The notes under the pieces: generated by a model
The model's input: the letters and a program-made list of their open reading frames with translations, nothing else
Told to the model about the DNA's origin: nothing
Databases searched by the model: none
Shown here: positions 5,900-6,236 of the stretch, in pieces
Layout of the letters: the number at the start of each line of letters is the position of its first letter
How positions within the stretch are numbered: the stretch's first letter is position 1
Program-made: the position numbers and the translations under genes
NCBI GenBank assembly: GCA_014730055.1
Contig: WJIV01000291.1
Coordinates: 1-6,236 of the forward strand
DNA from: Candidatus Bathyarchaeota archaeon
GTDB lineage: Archaea; Thermoproteota; Bathyarchaeia; TCS64
Direction: 5' to 3'
Length of the DNA: 6,236 nucleotides

Positions 5900-6236
5900 T
5901 AATGTAGACTGTGAAAGCTTTTCCTTAGGATATACCTCTATTCCATTTTTCCCGATTATATATGGCCTAGGTAAGAGATCGTGATCTATTCCCCTCATTT
6001 TCTCTATTCTAAGGATCCTAATACCATCTGGCGTCGAGAATAAGTTTATCACCCCATGGGATAGAAACTCCTCGGTCTGGAAAACTCTATTGGGCCCCCT
6101 GGATCTTACCTCACTGGTAGCTATACAGCTCGCACCAGTCTCTGATAATGCCTTAAATAAATTGAGAATTGCTTTCCTCCTTTCCAAAGAAGCCTCAAAC
6201 TGAAACATCAGAGTAGTTAAGGAGTCCACCACGATC
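5879..6236 (-). CDS. KaiC/RAD55-family RecA-like ATPase, C-terminal part (5' partial)
   Basis: The frame is open to the right edge, so the N-terminus with Walker A lies outside; the GTG at 6232 is internal. The visible part starts with the Walker B strand IVVDSLTTL. It continues through a helix, the strand ASCIATSEV, the segment HGVINLFSTPDGIRILRIEKMRG and the motif IDHD..PRPYIIGKNGIEVYP. The K/R-M-R-G, H-D and R-P-Y-x-I-G-x-x-G-I-x-V-Y-P pattern is diagnostic of archaeal KaiC-like proteins. These are cytosolic ATPases, often implicated in signalling or regulation in archaea; the specific role is not known here. It is convergent with the TrmB-like gene and overlaps its last 21 bp. Gene order hints at a link with the RecA-like response regulator but proves nothing. 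Confidence 0.85.
   Translation of the reverse strand, partial: IVVDSLTTLMFQFEASLERRKAILNLFKALSETGASCIATSEVRSRGPNRVFQTEEFLSHGVINLFSTPDGIRILRIEKMRGIDHDLLPRPYIIGKNGIEVYPKEKLSQSTLSSLNFL

Noticed and set aside
1..6236. CRISPR arrays, insertion sequences, tRNA or rRNA genes
   Set aside because: No regularly spaced direct repeats, transposase motifs, terminal inverted repeats or RNA-gene signatures were seen.

Overview
The window looks archaeal. It combines a TrmB-type winged-helix regulator, a KaiC/RAD55-type RecA ATPase, a response regulator fused to a RecA-like domain, and a surface protein ending in a PGY-plus-membrane-helix tail. Arginine is mostly AGA/AGG, isoleucine is often ATA, and AT-rich TATA-like boxes precede genes that lack Shine-Dalgarno sequences. 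The base composition is AT-rich by eye. A TACK-group archaeon such as a Bathyarchaeia-like lineage is a reasonable guess, but the lineage is not proven from this sequence.

Layout: (1) 2-319, +, is the C-terminal end of a cell-surface beta-sandwich protein with a membrane anchor. (2) 328-900, -, is a DedA/VTT-family membrane protein, convergent with gene 1. (3) 901-1170 is a divergent promoter region with no gene. (4) 1171-3212, +, is a soluble sensor histidine kinase (PAS-GAF-GAF-coiled coil-HisKA-HATPase) split by a single -1 frameshift near 2081. (5) 3316-4185, +, is a response regulator whose output module resembles a RecA/KaiC domain without a P-loop. (6) 4286-5899, +, is a large TrmB-like regulator with two PLD-like repeats and a C-terminal PD-(D/E)XK-like domain. 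(7) 5879-6236, -, is the C-terminal part of a KaiC-like ATPase, overlapping gene 6 tail to tail by 21 bp and cut by the window edge.

Genes 4 to 6 form a co-directional regulatory cluster, each with its own candidate promoter. The kinase would sense a cytosolic signal through PAS/GAF domains and phosphorylate the response regulator at Asp53. That regulator has no DNA-binding domain, so its output is probably protein-protein. The TrmB-like protein supplies a DNA-binding function. The neighbouring KaiC-like ATPase and the RecA-like output domain suggest a signalling theme built on RecA-fold proteins; this link is inferred from gene order only.

The most interesting points are the frameshifted kinase, the receiver-RecA-like fusion, the unusual four-part TrmB-like protein, and a 12-bp perfect palindrome next to its TATA box.
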